Assembly (NCBI GenBank): GCA_010672825.2
Contig: JAAHFU020000001.1
Coordinates: 2,232,001-2,296,000, forward strand
Source of the DNA: Leptolyngbya sp. SIO1E4
GTDB taxonomy: Bacteria > Cyanobacteriota > Cyanobacteriia > Phormidesmidales > Phormidesmidaceae
Direction: 5' to 3'
DNA: 64,000 bases
Shown here: positions 53,765 through 63,542 of the stretch, in pieces
How positions within the stretch are numbered: position 1 is the stretch's first letter
How the letters are laid out: each line of letters starts with the position of its first letter
The notes under the pieces: model-generated
Seen by the model: the letters and a program-made list of their open reading frames with translations, nothing else
What the model was told of the DNA's origin: nothing
Database searches by the model: none
Translations under genes and position numbers: made by a program

Positions 53765-53930
53765 AGGAGAGCCTTCCCCTGAGGCGGTTGCTTATCTAGG
53801 GGGACGCCTCAGGGTGCGATCGCCCAACTTTACAAGAGCGCAGTCGTCAGTCAGGCGCTTAGATAGCGATAATGATGCTAGGTGTTGTCTTAAAGCCCCT
53901 CTCTAGTCAAGAATAGAGAGGCTGTTTTGT
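53765..53930 (+). ncRNA. Candidate small RNA or attenuator upstream of lpdA
   Basis: A perfect 10-bp stem (CCCTGAGGCG at 53777-53786, CGCCTCAGGG at 53805-53814) is followed by about 85 nt. A terminator-like hairpin then comes, CCTCTCTA / TAGAGAGG (53898-53905 with 53914-53921), and CTGTTTTG follows it. No ORF of note lies between. The structure could be a separate small RNA ending at about 53930, or a leader that controls lpdA 70 bp downstream. No known riboswitch class was recognised. Confidence 0.4.
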
Positions 53931-53999
53931 CTGCTTAAAGCATTTAGCTCACTGCTCAGACAGAATGTTTGCTTCGCTACGACTGGCTAGGAGAAAACT

Positions 54000-55433
54000 G
54001 TGAGTCAAGCATTTGACTACGATTTGTTAATTATCGGTGCAGGTGTTGGAGGCCATGGAGCAGCCTTACATGCGGTTCGCCGAGGCCTGAAAGCCGCCAT
54101 TGTAGAAGCCTCTGATATCGGAGGTACTTGCGTTAATCGTGGCTGTATTCCATCCAAGGCTCTCCTGGCGGCATCGGGTCGGGTGCGCGAGTTGCAAAAT
54201 GCCCACCACCTGAATGCGCTAGGGATTAAGGTCGGTGGAGTCACGTTCGAGCGGCAGGAAATCGCAGCTCATGCGCAAAATCTGGTGAGCAAGATCCAAG
54301 GCGATATGGCCAATAGCCTCAAACGCCTGGGGGTAGATATCATTCAGGGTTGGGCTCGCCTCGCAGGAGAACAAAAAGTGATCGTTTCTACTGCTGCAGG
54401 AGACCAAACGATTACAGCTCAAGATGTCATTTTGTCTCCAGGGTCGGTTCCTTTTGTGCCGCCTGGCATTGAAATTGATGGCAAAACCGTCTTCACCAGC
54501 GATGGTGCCTTGAAATTAGAATGGCTGCCCGACTGGGTCGCTATCATCGGCAGCGGTTACATCGGCTTAGAATTTTGTGACATTTACACAGCCTTAGGCT
54601 CTGAAGTCACCTTAATCGAAGCCCTAGACAAAATTATGCCGACTTTCGATCCAGATATTGCCAAGGTGGCACAGCGGGTCTTAATTGGGCCACGGGATGT
54701 TGAAAGCCGAGCTGGTGTCTTAGCGAAGACCGTGACCCCAGGTTCTCCTGTTGTTATTGAACTGGCGGATCGCGAAACTAAAGAGATTGTGGATGTTTTA
54801 GAAGTTGATGCTTGTTTGGTCGCAACGGGCCGCATTCCTGCAACCAAGGACTTAGGGTTGGCGGCTGTTGGGGTCGAAACTGATCGACGGGGATTTATTA
54901 GCGTAGATGATGGGTTAAGGGTGCTGCGAGATAATAAACCTGTACCCCATCTCTGGGCGATTGGCGATGCTACCGGCAAGATGATGTTGGCGCATGCAGC
55001 CTCTGCTCAAGGGGTGATCGCAGTAGACAACATTTGTGGTGAATCTCGCACAGTGAATTATCGCAGTATTCCGGCGGCGGCATTCACCCACCCTGAAGTC
55101 AGCTTTGTAGGACTCACAGAACCCCAAGCGCAAGCATTGGCTGATAAAGAAGGGTTTGCAATAGCGACTGTCAAGACCTACTTCAAAGGCAACTCAAAAG
55201 CGCTCGCTGAAGGGGAATCTGATGGTCTAGCCAAGGTCATCTATCGTAAAGATACGGGTGAAATTTTGGGCGCTCACATTTTAGGGTTGCACGCTTCTGA
55301 TTTGATTCAAGAAGCTGCCAATGCCATCGCCCAGGGGCAAACCGTTACCGACTTGTCCTATTGCGTTCATACCCATCCCACTCTGTCAGAGGTGATGGAT
55401 GAGGCGTTTAAGCGCGCTGTTGTTAGTGCATGA
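54000..55433 (+). CDS. lpdA: Dihydrolipoyl dehydrogenase (E3)
   Basis: This 477-residue flavoprotein is the E3 component of pyruvate dehydrogenase and of the glycine cleavage system. It has a GTG start with an AGGAG site. The FAD motif is [17 protein letters not shown], the redox disulfide is in [16 protein letters not shown], the NAD site is [22 protein letters not shown], and the catalytic His-Glu pair is in [17 protein letters not shown]. It is followed after 12 bp by trpC and then by a small gene, so the three probably form one operon. Confidence 0.96.
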   Translation: MSQAFDYDLLIIGAGVGGHGAALHAVRRGLKAAIVEASDIGGTCVNRGCIPSKALLAASGRVRELQNAHHLNALGIKVGGVTFERQEIAAHAQNLVSKIQGDMANSLKRLGVDIIQGWARLAGEQKVIVSTAAGDQTITAQDVILSPGSVPFVPPGIEIDGKTVFTSDGALKLEWLPDWVAIIGSGYIGLEFCDIYTALGSEVTLIEALDKIMPTFDPDIAKVAQRVLIGPRDVESRAGVLAKTVTPGSPVVIELADRETKEIVDVLEVDACLVATGRIPATKDLGLAAVGVETDRRGFISVDDGLRVLRDNKPVPHLWAIGDATGKMMLAHAASAQGVIAVDNICGESRTVNYRSIPAAAFTHPEVSFVGLTEPQAQALADKEGFAIATVKTYFKGNSKALAEGESDGLAKVIYRKDTGEILGAHILGLHASDLIQEAANAIAQGQTVTDLSYCVHTHPTLSEVMDEAFKRAVVSA

Positions 55434-55445
55434 GGCCAATTAAGC

Positions 55446-56327
55446 ATGCAGTTTCGTCGTCGGGCTCCCTATCCTGAGGTATCTGTGCAACATCTAACCT
55501 ATCGGGTCAAAGTACCCGGTGCCGAGCCAAGCAACATCTTGGAAAAGATCGTTTGGCATAAGGAAAAAGAAGTTGAAAAGCTGCGGCAGCGCTTGCCTTT
55601 GGCAGATCTTCAGCGAGAAGTATTGAGTGCGCCCCCAACGCGCGATTTTTTAGAGGCTTTACGAAGTAGCGATCGCACTCCCGCCCTGATCGCGGAAGTC
55701 AAGAAGGCCTCGCCCAGCCGAGGCGTTATTCGGGAATCGTTTGATCCTGTAGAGATTGCTCAGGCTTACCAGGCTGGAGGGGCAACTTGTCTTTCTGTTC
55801 TGACAGATGAATCGTTTTTTCAAGGTAGCTTCGATTACTTGGCACAGATTCGGGCGGCAGTTGCGCTACCGTTGTTGTGTAAAGAATTTATTCTTTATCC
55901 CTACCAGATGTATCTGGCTCGAACCAAAGGGGCCGATGCGGTGTTGCTCATTGCGGCCATTTTAAGTGATAAAGATTTGCAGTACTTCACCCGAATTGCT
56001 CAGGCCCTTGGCATGCGAGCGCTTGTAGAAGTTCATACCCTAGAAGAATTCGATCGCGTGCTGGCCATTGAAGCAATTCAACTGATTGGTATCAATAATC
56101 GCAATCTTGAAACCTTTGAAACTTCACTGACCACCACACAGCAGCTTTTGCAGGCGCGACAATCGCAGCTGCGCGATCGAGATATTTTTGTTGTCAGTGA
56201 GTCGGGTATTTATACTCCTGCAGATGTTGCCCAAGTGAGTCAAACGGGTGCTGAGGGCATCTTAGTGGGAGAATCTCTAATGCGACAGAGCAACTTAGTA
56301 GACGCGATCGCTCATCTCTATGCCTGA
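55446..56327 (+). CDS. trpC: Indole-3-glycerol phosphate synthase
   Basis: This (beta/alpha)8 enzyme of tryptophan synthesis closes the indole ring from CdRP. The chain has 293 residues. Catalytic lysines are in [21 protein letters not shown] and [33 protein letters not shown], and the glutamate/asparagine region is [44 protein letters not shown] is the closing phosphate-binding segment. The first 40 residues are an extension seen in cyanobacterial TrpC. It is downstream of lpdA in the same operon, away from other trp genes. Confidence 0.95.
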   Translation: MQFRRRAPYPEVSVQHLTYRVKVPGAEPSNILEKIVWHKEKEVEKLRQRLPLADLQREVLSAPPTRDFLEALRSSDRTPALIAEVKKASPSRGVIRESFDPVEIAQAYQAGGATCLSVLTDESFFQGSFDYLAQIRAAVALPLLCKEFILYPYQMYLARTKGADAVLLIAAILSDKDLQYFTRIAQALGMRALVEVHTLEEFDRVLAIEAIQLIGINNRNLETFETSLTTTQQLLQARQSQLRDRDIFVVSESGIYTPADVAQVSQTGAEGILVGESLMRQSNLVDAIAHLYA

Positions 56328-56374
56328 TCCTGTCGCATCATTATTTCCTTTCAGCATGGTTTACAAGGATCCCT

Positions 56375-56614
56375 ATGAGCGAGTCTATACCGGTACCTTC
56401 CCATGTTCACTATGAATCGTTGCTGCAACTCTTAGAGCAACAAACTCTATTCGCTGCCTATGAACAGCCTCATCTGAAGGCTGAGGTTAGTGAGCTGATC
56501 ATTACCCTCAGGAAGGCGTTCTCTCAACAGCGAAAATTGGAAGAAGATTGCGGTCGGGTTGGGCTTGCCATTGATTATCGCTGGTCTATCAATGAGTCAG
56601 AAACTGAGGACTGA
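56375..56614 (+). CDS. Small conserved hypothetical protein
   Basis: This 79-residue hydrophilic protein has two amphipathic helices (LLQLLEQQTLFAAYEQPHLK and VSELIITLRKAFSQQRKLEED). It follows trpC by 47 bp on the same strand, so it is probably the last gene of the lpdA-trpC unit. The function is unknown and no motif is diagnostic. Confidence 0.6.
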   Translation: MSESIPVPSHVHYESLLQLLEQQTLFAAYEQPHLKAEVSELIITLRKAFSQQRKLEEDCGRVGLAIDYRWSINESETED

Positions 56615-56769
56615 TACACGCGGTCGGTCATATCAGTCTGGCGGTGAGTTCTGATTGAATGATCGGCTGCATTACGAGAACTCCATGCCAGGAGCACTCA
56701 CCTTTGAAGCAGCCATCTTGGAACAAGGGGTTAAGAAGGGCCGTTAAGATTAAGGATAACTACGCCGCC

Positions 56770-58404
56770 CTACAAATCTTCTACCTGCTGACCAGCGACG
56801 ACAGGGGCAGTCTTCCTCAGCTTTAGCTCGGGGTGATCTCCCTCAATTTGCTGTACGTTCCATTCATTGCGGAACAATAAAACGGGCCGACCCCAGCTAT
56901 CTCTAACTGTGACTGTGTTAAATAGACGTCCGGCTTTCTCCAGGGCTTCCCAGTCTCCTTCAACCCAACGAGCCACGCTGTAGGGTAAGGGGTCTAGTCG
57001 GGTTTCGACGTTGTACTCGTTTTGCATGCGAAACTGCACCACCTCAAACTGAAGCTGCCCGACTGCCGCCAGAATAGGATCGCGCTTCGCCTCATCGGCA
57101 GAAAACATGATTTGCACGGCTCCTTCTTCTCGCAGTTCAGTTACCCCTTTATGAAACTGCTTGAATTTAGAAGGATTAGGATTTCTTAGGTAGGCAAACA
57201 TTTCTGGGGAAAAGCAGGGAATGCCTTCGTACTCCAACTTTTTACCCTGATAGATCGTGTCTCCGATCGCAAAGACACCGGGATTATTCAAGCCAATGAC
57301 ATCTCCTGGAAAAGCCTCGTCAAGAGACTCACGCCCTTGGGCAAACAATTTTTGAGGGTGCGATAAACGCACGTTTTTGCCCAGACGTGCATGGTTGACG
57401 ACCATGTCTTTTTCAAACTTGCCAGAGCATACTCGAATAAACGCGACGCGATCTCGGTGCTTAGGATCCATATTGGCCTGGAGCTTAAACACAAAGCCGC
57501 TAAAGTCTTCTTCAGTGGGTTTGACTTCACCAATGGTGCTGTTGCGAGGGCTGGGCTTCAAGGCATATTCTAAAAACGCTTCCAGAAAAAGCTGAACCCC
57601 AAAGTTCGTCATGGCACTGCCGAAAAAAACAGGGGTTTGTTGCCCAGCATGAACGGCTTCTAGGTCGAGACTCGGTCCCAATTCTTCAATCATTTCCAGC
57701 TCTTCTTTGAACTGGTAGTAGAGGTCTTGATCGACTAATTCCTCAATTTTAGGATCCCCTAACTCCACAATGGTCACAGCGGCTTCTTTACTGCCATGAG
57801 ACATGCGCTCGAACAGGTGAAACTTACGAGTGCGGCGATCAAACACCCCCCGGAAGCGATCGCCCATCCCAATGGGCCAATTTACAGCATAGGTTTGTAG
57901 ATCAAGTTCTTGTTCAATTTCATCCAGCAGCTCTAACGTATCTCTAGCCGGACGATCCATCTTGTTGAAGAAGGTGAAGATAGGTAGTTCTCGCATTCGG
58001 CAGACTTCAAATAACTTGCGCGTTTGAGGTTCTAGCCCTTTGGCGGCATCTTCTAACATGACGGCATTGTCCGCCGCTGCCAGTGTGCGATAGGTGTCTT
58101 CACTAAAGTCTTGGTGACCTGGTGTATCTAGCAGATTAATCCAGCGGTTTTTATAATCAAACTGCAGCACTGTTGAGGTAATGGAGATACCCCGCTGCTG
58201 CTCCATCTCCATCCAGTCTGAGGTCGCATGACGTTGGGCACGGCGGGCTTTGACGGAACCGGCTTCATGGATTGCACCTCCGTACAGCAACAGTTTCTCG
58301 GTTAAGGTTGTTTTACCGGCATCCGGGTGAGAAATGATAGCGAAGTTACGTCGCTTCTCGACCTCGGCCTTCAGGAACTCTGGTGGAACCGCTGATGCTG
58401 ACAT
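56770..58404 (-). CDS. prfC: Peptide chain release factor 3
   Basis: This 544-residue translational GTPase recycles RF1 and RF2 after termination. The G1 motif is [22 protein letters not shown] (about 24-45), G2/switch I includes [17 protein letters not shown]3 is [16 protein letters not shown] and G4 is TFFNKMDRP. The domain 2 and C-terminal sequence ([20 protein letters not shown]) is that of RF3 rather than EF-G. It is downstream of hsp20 on the same strand, separated by a terminator. Confidence 0.96.
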   Translation of the reverse strand: MSASAVPPEFLKAEVEKRRNFAIISHPDAGKTTLTEKLLLYGGAIHEAGSVKARRAQRHATSDWMEMEQQRGISITSTVLQFDYKNRWINLLDTPGHQDFSEDTYRTLAAADNAVMLEDAAKGLEPQTRKLFEVCRMRELPIFTFFNKMDRPARDTLELLDEIEQELDLQTYAVNWPIGMGDRFRGVFDRRTRKFHLFERMSHGSKEAAVTIVELGDPKIEELVDQDLYYQFKEELEMIEELGPSLDLEAVHAGQQTPVFFGSAMTNFGVQLFLEAFLEYALKPSPRNSTIGEVKPTEEDFSGFVFKLQANMDPKHRDRVAFIRVCSGKFEKDMVVNHARLGKNVRLSHPQKLFAQGRESLDEAFPGDVIGLNNPGVFAIGDTIYQGKKLEYEGIPCFSPEMFAYLRNPNPSKFKQFHKGVTELREEGAVQIMFSADEAKRDPILAAVGQLQFEVVQFRMQNEYNVETRLDPLPYSVARWVEGDWEALEKAGRLFNTVTVRDSWGRPVLLFRNEWNVQQIEGDHPELKLRKTAPVVAGQQVEDL

Positions 58405-58510
58405 GAATGCTCGTAAATAATGGAAATTGGCATGTCTATCTATCTTAGGTCAATCACCGGGTATCCAACGTGGGCTAAGACAGGCAGACAGTTGGAATCG
58501 TCCTCAAAGC

Positions 58511-58535
58511 AAAAAAAGGGCAGCTTTTGCTGCCC
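58511..58535 (-). terminator. Intrinsic terminator of hsp20
   Basis: On the minus strand GGGCAGC and GCTGCCC pair around an AAAA loop (58518-58535) and TTTTTTT follows. It lies about 47 bp after the hsp20 stop and before prfC. Confidence 0.85.
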
Positions 58536-58581
58536 AAAACATCATGACTCATTCATCTGCTGAACTGTTGATCTCTGTGCC

Positions 58582-59052
58582 TTATTCAGGGGCTATCTCA
58601 GGGGTCGATTCGTGCTGTCCCAGGTTAATTTTCACGACTTTATTACGAGCTTCTTCAACTTTTGGCAGCGTGAGTGTCAGCAGACCATGATTGAGGTCTG
58701 CTACAACTGCATCGTTTTGTACGGCGTCGGGCAGGGTGACTACACGGCGGAAGGTGCCGTAGCGAATATCGTTATAGAGAACGCGATCGCCCTCTTCAAC
58801 TTCAGGTTGCTTACGATCTCCTGCAATCACGACCGCTTCTCGCATGACTTGAACATCAATTGTGTCAGAGTCAATTCCTGCCAACTGAACGGTTAAACGG
58901 TAAGTATCTCCAGTTTCAACCAGCTGCACTGCGGGCGTCCAAGCAGCAGGAGCTGTTTCAATGGCATGACTCACGTCATCAAAAACTTTATCGAGTTGGC
59001 GACGTAGCGTTTCAACTTCTTGAAAAGGATGCCAGTAACGAACAATCATCAT
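58582..59052 (-). CDS. hspA: Hsp20 / alpha-crystallin small heat-shock protein
   Basis: This 156-residue ATP-independent holdase binds unfolding proteins and thylakoid membranes under heat. The N-terminal arm (MMIVRYWHPFQEVETLRRQLDKVFDDV) is typical of the cyanobacterial HspA class. The alpha-crystallin domain runs from about 43 (QLVETGDTYRLTVQLAG) to 140 (LNHGLLTLTLPKVEEARNK), and the short tail contains VVKINL in the I-x-I position. A strong AGGAGG site precedes the ATG. No CIRCE element or RNA thermometer was confirmed by eye. Confidence 0.93.
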   Translation of the reverse strand: MMIVRYWHPFQEVETLRRQLDKVFDDVSHAIETAPAAWTPAVQLVETGDTYRLTVQLAGIDSDTIDVQVMREAVVIAGDRKQPEVEEGDRVLYNDIRYGTFRRVVTLPDAVQNDAVVADLNHGLLTLTLPKVEEARNKVVKINLGQHESTPEIAPE

Positions 59053-59770
59053 TGCCTCCTAAATCTCTGATTGAGTGTTGCGCTCTCAAGTTCTCTACGG
59101 TTTCTATGATGCGTTTCTTAGCCCGTAAATAGCAGTCGCAAGAACCCCTCTAAAAAGGCGAAGTTTTACACCGAATCGACCGTACCGAATTCTCCGTAAT
59201 AGAAGGTTTGGGATATATATCTTTTGGTGTGCTTGAGAATACGTGGCTTAAAAACGAATGCTACCCTTTGGGACACGCTCTCCTGACGGAGTAGATTTCC
59301 TGCCATCAGACTCCTTCCATGGCGCGATCGCGACGGTGGTTTATTCAAACTTTTCTACATCTACCCGATGAGTTTCCACACAGTCCGCCGTTTTGCCCTA
59401 TCGGAAGCTAATGGATTTTGAGAACAATCAGGGCTCTGGATGCATCATTTTTGAAACCCATAATGGGATCACAGTGCTTGCGATCGCTCGCCGTTGGGCA
59501 TTTTAATCTGGTTCCTAGAGTTAGGAGTGGGTAAAAGCCTGAATGAGTGAATGCGCACGCTCATAGCCCCTTTAATGAGATATATCAGGATCGGATAATT
59601 CCCTTACTCGCCTTTACTCTCAAGTTCAGATCGAGAAGACTCTGGCCTTCGATCTCCCCGATCGCCTGTTTGTCGAGAAGGAAGTGTTTATCATGTAGGA
59701 GATTAATAAATCGCAATAATTCACTCGGCAACTGGTTATTCAGGCTGCCAATGCTGAACTAAGGGTTTAC
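59053..59770. other. Long intergenic region hsp20 - transporter
   Basis: This 718-bp divergent region separates hsp20 from the transporter gene and should hold the hsp20 heat-responsive promoter. Open frames in it are short and not protein-like. No tRNA, repeat of the two families or clear terminator was seen. Confidence 0.5.
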
Positions 59771-61201
59771 ATGACCGTTTCCTCCGTTAACAAAGACACT
59801 ATCCAGCGGTTTGTGGAAAAGCGCGTGCTTTTTGGGCAAAAGCTGTCTCTAGAGCTGACGGCGATTCTGCTGGTGTATTTTGTGCAGGGTATTTTGGGGC
59901 TGGCCCGCTTAGCAGTCAGCTTCTTTTTAAAGGATGACCTGGGGCTCACCCCTGCCGAGGTGGCAGCACTCACAGGGATTGCGACTGCTCCCTGGACAAT
60001 TAAACCCCTCTTCGGCTTTATCTCTGATGGGTTTCCCATCTTTCGCTACCGACGGCGGCCTTACTTGATTTTGTCAGGGATACTGGGGGCACTGTCTTGG
60101 TTGGCGATGGCAACGATCGTGGGCACTGGGTGGGCCGCGATCACGGCGATTACCCTCAGTTCCTTGGCGGTTGCGATCGGTGACGTCATTGTAGATTCTC
60201 TGGTTGTCGAGCGGGCGCGTCGCGAGTCGCAGAGCGATGCGGGGTCTTTACAGTCGCTCGCCTGGGGAGCCTCTGCTGTGGGAGGTGTGATCACAGCTTA
60301 TTTGGGTGGGCTGTTGCTGGAGTATGTCGGCACTCGCTTCGTGTTTGGTGTCACCGCAACGTTCCCATTAATTGTGTCCCTGGTGGCCTGGTGGATTGCA
60401 GAAGACCCCGTGACAGAATCTTCTACCTGGCAAGTCATTAGCGGCCAAATTAAACAGCTTAAAAATGCGGTGACACAGAAGGTCATCTGGATGCCTGCCC
60501 TGTTCATTTTTCTCTGGCAGGCAACCCCTACAGCGGATTCAGCATTCTTTTTCTTCACGACCAATGATCTGGGCTTTCAGCCAGAGTTTTTAGGCCGAGT
60601 GCGGTTAGTAACCAGCATTGCAGCGTTAATTGGTATCTGGGTTTTTCAGCGCTTCTTAAAGGCAGTCCCGTTTCGGGTAATTTTTGCCTGGTCAACGATT
60701 CTTTCGACATTGTTTGGGTTTACCACTTTATTGCTTGTGACCCATGCCAACCGGGCGATCGGCATCGATGATCAGTGGTTTAGTCTGGGTGACAGCTTGA
60801 TTTTGACGGTAATGGGGGAAATTTCCTTTATGCCGGTGCTAGTGCTCTCAGCCCGTATCTGCCCCCCTGGCGTAGAGGCGACTTTGTTTGCCCTACTGAT
60901 GTCTGTGCTGAATTTGGCAGGGCTGCTTTCCCATGAGTTTGGCGCCATTCTGACTCACTGGCTTGGGGTCACAGAAACGGATTTCAAGAGTCTATGGCTA
61001 TTGGTGACGTTGACAAACTTGTCTACATTGCTACCTTTGCCTCTTCTGTTCTTGCTGCCGAAAACGTCTTCTCAAAGTGACACTGAGCTGATTTCGAGCA
61101 AGATGTTGAAAGCTTCCGAGGCGGCTGAAATACCCCTTGAGGCTGAGATTACACCTGAGCCCATTGCCTTACCTGTGGCCGCTATCGAGCCCGAAGGTTG
61201 A
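59771..61201 (+). CDS. Folate/biopterin family transporter (BT1, MFS)
   Basis: This 476-residue membrane protein has 12 predicted spans. The BT1 pattern shows in VYFVQGILGLARLAVSFFLKDDLGLTPAEVAALTGIATAPWTIKPLFGFISDGFPIF and in GDVIVDSLVVERAR. Cyanobacterial and plastid homologues transport folates. The long hydrophilic C-terminal tail (about 435-476) is Glu/Pro-rich. It is followed 101 bp later by the carotenoid oxygenase gene in the same direction. Confidence 0.9.
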   Translation: MTVSSVNKDTIQRFVEKRVLFGQKLSLELTAILLVYFVQGILGLARLAVSFFLKDDLGLTPAEVAALTGIATAPWTIKPLFGFISDGFPIFRYRRRPYLILSGILGALSWLAMATIVGTGWAAITAITLSSLAVAIGDVIVDSLVVERARRESQSDAGSLQSLAWGASAVGGVITAYLGGLLLEYVGTRFVFGVTATFPLIVSLVAWWIAEDPVTESSTWQVISGQIKQLKNAVTQKVIWMPALFIFLWQATPTADSAFFFFTTNDLGFQPEFLGRVRLVTSIAALIGIWVFQRFLKAVPFRVIFAWSTILSTLFGFTTLLLVTHANRAIGIDDQWFSLGDSLILTVMGEISFMPVLVLSARICPPGVEATLFALLMSVLNLAGLLSHEFGAILTHWLGVTETDFKSLWLLVTLTNLSTLLPLPLLFLLPKTSSQSDTELISSKMLKASEAAEIPLEAEITPEPIALPVAAIEPEG

Positions 61202-61302
61202 AGTCGCGATCGCGCCTTTATAGCGCCTTTACTGTGCGCGATCAATGATTCTGTTTGTTTGTTCACCCCTTATTTGCATCTGCATTGATTTCTTGAGAAC
61301 CC

Positions 61303-62814
61303 ATGCAAACTCTACCGTCTCCCCAAAGTGCTGAAGCCGCTTCTGTTCAATCTTTTTCGATGTCAGATTGGCGCAGTGGCTATCGCTCACAGCCTGAAGA
61401 ATTTGCCTATTGGATTGAAGATATTGAAGGCACTATCCCCGCAGCCTTAGAGGGAACGCTGTTTCGTAACGGCCCCGGTTTGCTGGATGTTCAAGGGCAT
61501 CCGATTCGACATCCCTTTGATGGCGATGGCATGGTTAACAGCATTGCGTTTAAGCAAGGGCGTGCTTACTATCGCAATCGCTTTGTCCGTACGGAGGGGT
61601 ATGTAGCGGAGCAAGCAGCAGGTAAACCCCTTTATCGCGGGGTGTTTGGGACGCAAAAGCCAGGGGGCTTCTTTGCCAATATATTTGACCTGAAGTTGAA
61701 AAATATTGCCAATACCCATGTAGTTTACTGGGGGGGCAAACTACTAGCGCTTTGGGAAGCTGCTGAACCTCATCGCCTGAATCCTGAAACTCTGGAAACC
61801 ATGGGGATGGATTATCTTGATGGACTCTTAAAGCCAGGGGATGCCTTTGCTGCTCACCCGCGCATTGAGCCCGGAGATGCTGCCTACGGAAAAGAACCAA
61901 AACTGGTCAATTTTGCAGTTAAGGCAGGGCTATCTAGTACCATCACCCTGCATGAGTTTGCATCTTCAGGTAACTGTATAAAGTCCTATCGCCACACCAT
62001 TCCCGGATTTGCTTTCCTGCACGACTTCGCTATTACCCCTAACTACGCCATCTTTTTCCAAAATCCTGTCAGCTTTGATCCCCTATTGTTTGTATTGGGT
62101 TTAAAAGGTGCTGGAGAGTGTGTTCAGTTCAATCCCAAGACTGCCTCAAAGGTGGTTGTGATTCCTCGGGATGGACAAAGCCCAGTACAGTTTTTGGATG
62201 CCCCCGCTGGGTTCGTATTTCACCATGCCAACGCCTTTGAACAGGATGGCAAGGTAATCGTGGATTCTATTGTTTATCCTAGTCTGCCGACTTTAGATGA
62301 GGGGGCAAGCTATGAAGAGGTCGACTTTTCCAAAGTGCCATCAGGGCAACTATGGCGTTTCACTCTGGAGTTAGAAACTGCTACCGTCAAGTCTACCTGT
62401 CTAATTTCTCGCTGTTGTGAATTTCCCACCTTGCACCCTCGAAAGGTTGGGCAGCCCTATCGCTATCTGTACATTGGTGCGACCTATACACCCCGAGGTA
62501 ATTCCCCGCTTCAGGTCTTGTTGAAACGGGATCTGGAAACTGGGGAAGAACAGATTTGGAGTGAGGCTCCCCGTGGGTTTATGGGAGAACCTATCTTTGT
62601 ATCTCACCCCAATGGAACAGCTGAAGATGAAGGCTGGATACTCTGTTTGATATACAATGCTGCCCGCCAGTGTTCTGATCTAGTCATTCTGAATGCTCAA
62701 GATATTGAGGCAGGCCCAATTGCCCGCCTCAAGCTTAAGCACCATGTGCCTTATGGCCTACATGGCAGCTTTACATCACAGTATTTTGGACCAAACTCTG
62801 ATCTAGAGGCGTAA
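61303..62814 (+). CDS. Apocarotenoid 15,15'-oxygenase-type carotenoid oxygenase
   Basis: This non-heme iron dioxygenase of 503 residues cleaves apocarotenoids to retinal-like products in the Synechocystis Diox1 type. Four iron-binding histidines are visible: His185 in AAHPRIEP, His240 in FAFLHDFAIT, His307 or 308 in GFVFHHANAFE and His487 in YGLHGSFTSQYFG. The N-terminal ~35 residues are a loose extension, and EGTLFRNGPGLLDVQG begins the seven-bladed propeller. The length is that of cyanobacterial ACO. Retinal could feed opsin-like or signalling pathways, but no opsin gene is in the window. Confidence 0.9.
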   Translation: MQTLPSPQSAEAASVQSFSMSDWRSGYRSQPEEFAYWIEDIEGTIPAALEGTLFRNGPGLLDVQGHPIRHPFDGDGMVNSIAFKQGRAYYRNRFVRTEGYVAEQAAGKPLYRGVFGTQKPGGFFANIFDLKLKNIANTHVVYWGGKLLALWEAAEPHRLNPETLETMGMDYLDGLLKPGDAFAAHPRIEPGDAAYGKEPKLVNFAVKAGLSSTITLHEFASSGNCIKSYRHTIPGFAFLHDFAITPNYAIFFQNPVSFDPLLFVLGLKGAGECVQFNPKTASKVVVIPRDGQSPVQFLDAPAGFVFHHANAFEQDGKVIVDSIVYPSLPTLDEGASYEEVDFSKVPSGQLWRFTLELETATVKSTCLISRCCEFPTLHPRKVGQPYRYLYIGATYTPRGNSPLQVLLKRDLETGEEQIWSEAPRGFMGEPIFVSHPNGTAEDEGWILCLIYNAARQCSDLVILNAQDIEAGPIARLKLKHHVPYGLHGSFTSQYFGPNSDLEA

Positions 62815-62884
62815 ACCTGCCTCTGTCGTTTAGTCCAAGGTTACAATTAAAATCCCTTCTCTGTTGCTTTTCAACCCTTAATAA

Positions 62885-63370
62885 CTACCCTGCCAACCGC
62901 TGCCAAATCCGAGCGACTTCTGCGAGTAAAGTTTGAAAAGTCTCTCTGAATGCTCGATGTTCATTTTCATTGAGCGTGCGATCGCGTCTCAATTCCTCTA
63001 AGGTTTCATCAATTCGTTGTCGATCTGCACGGGCATCGGCGAGCAGGTTTTCAAAGCGCTGATTCGATTCACTAATCTGTGCGTCTTGTTCCTGAGTTTG
63101 CTCAGTCATCATTTCGACTACCTCAGAGATACCCTCTCTCAGTTCACGAATTTGTGTGCCTTGCTGCTGGATATTTTCTCTGAGTTCACCAATTTGCGTG
63201 CCTTGCTGCTGGATACTCTCCCTCAATTCACCAATCTGTGTGCCCTGCTGCTGGATACTCTCCCTAAGTTTGCCAATTTGCCCACCTTGTTGCCGTATTG
63301 CCAACAGGGAGGTTTCTGCTAGAGCTTCAAGGCGATCTAGTCGAGAGTCTGAGGTAGAGCCGTCGGTCAT
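62885..63370 (-). CDS. Coiled-coil protein with four 14-residue repeats
   Basis: This 161-residue hydrophilic protein has no known domain. After a short N-terminal segment, residues 26-81 are four consecutive 14-residue units of the type QQQGTQIGELRESI, equal to two heptads each. A second coiled coil (RFENLLADARADRQRIDETLEELRRDRTL) and a C-terminal helix complete it. Such proteins are common and variable in cyanobacteria. They may be structural or may oligomerise, but the function is unknown. It lies convergent to the carotenoid oxygenase gene. Confidence 0.75.
   Translation of the reverse strand: MTDGSTSDSRLDRLEALAETSLLAIRQQGGQIGKLRESIQQQGTQIGELRESIQQQGTQIGELRENIQQQGTQIRELREGISEVVEMMTEQTQEQDAQISESNQRFENLLADARADRQRIDETLEELRRDRTLNENEHRAFRETFQTLLAEVARIWQRLAG
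63128..63295 (-). repeat. Four 42-bp tandem repeats
   Basis: The four 14-codon units of the coiled-coil gene are also similar at DNA level (CTGCTGGATA / CTCAGTTCACCAATTTG-like text recurs every 42 bp). They probably arose by unit duplication. Confidence 0.8.
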
Positions 63371-63542
63371 TTTTGTGCAAGTGCAAGTGTGAAAATTTTA
63401 ACCTGCTTGATACCAGGCGCTAACCCCCTGCCCTTGAAACCTTCCTAACTAGCCTCAGGCAAGGCATCTTTCTAAATTTATGTGAGTTCAAAATTGCTCA
63501 GTTTATAAACGAAGTGCTCTTTCCCAAGCTGATAACAGCCGC

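Noticed and set aside
59547-59762. Frame of 71 codons upstream of the transporter
   Set aside because: It has no ribosome site, an unusual composition and no recognisable motif; the interval is better explained as regulatory sequence.
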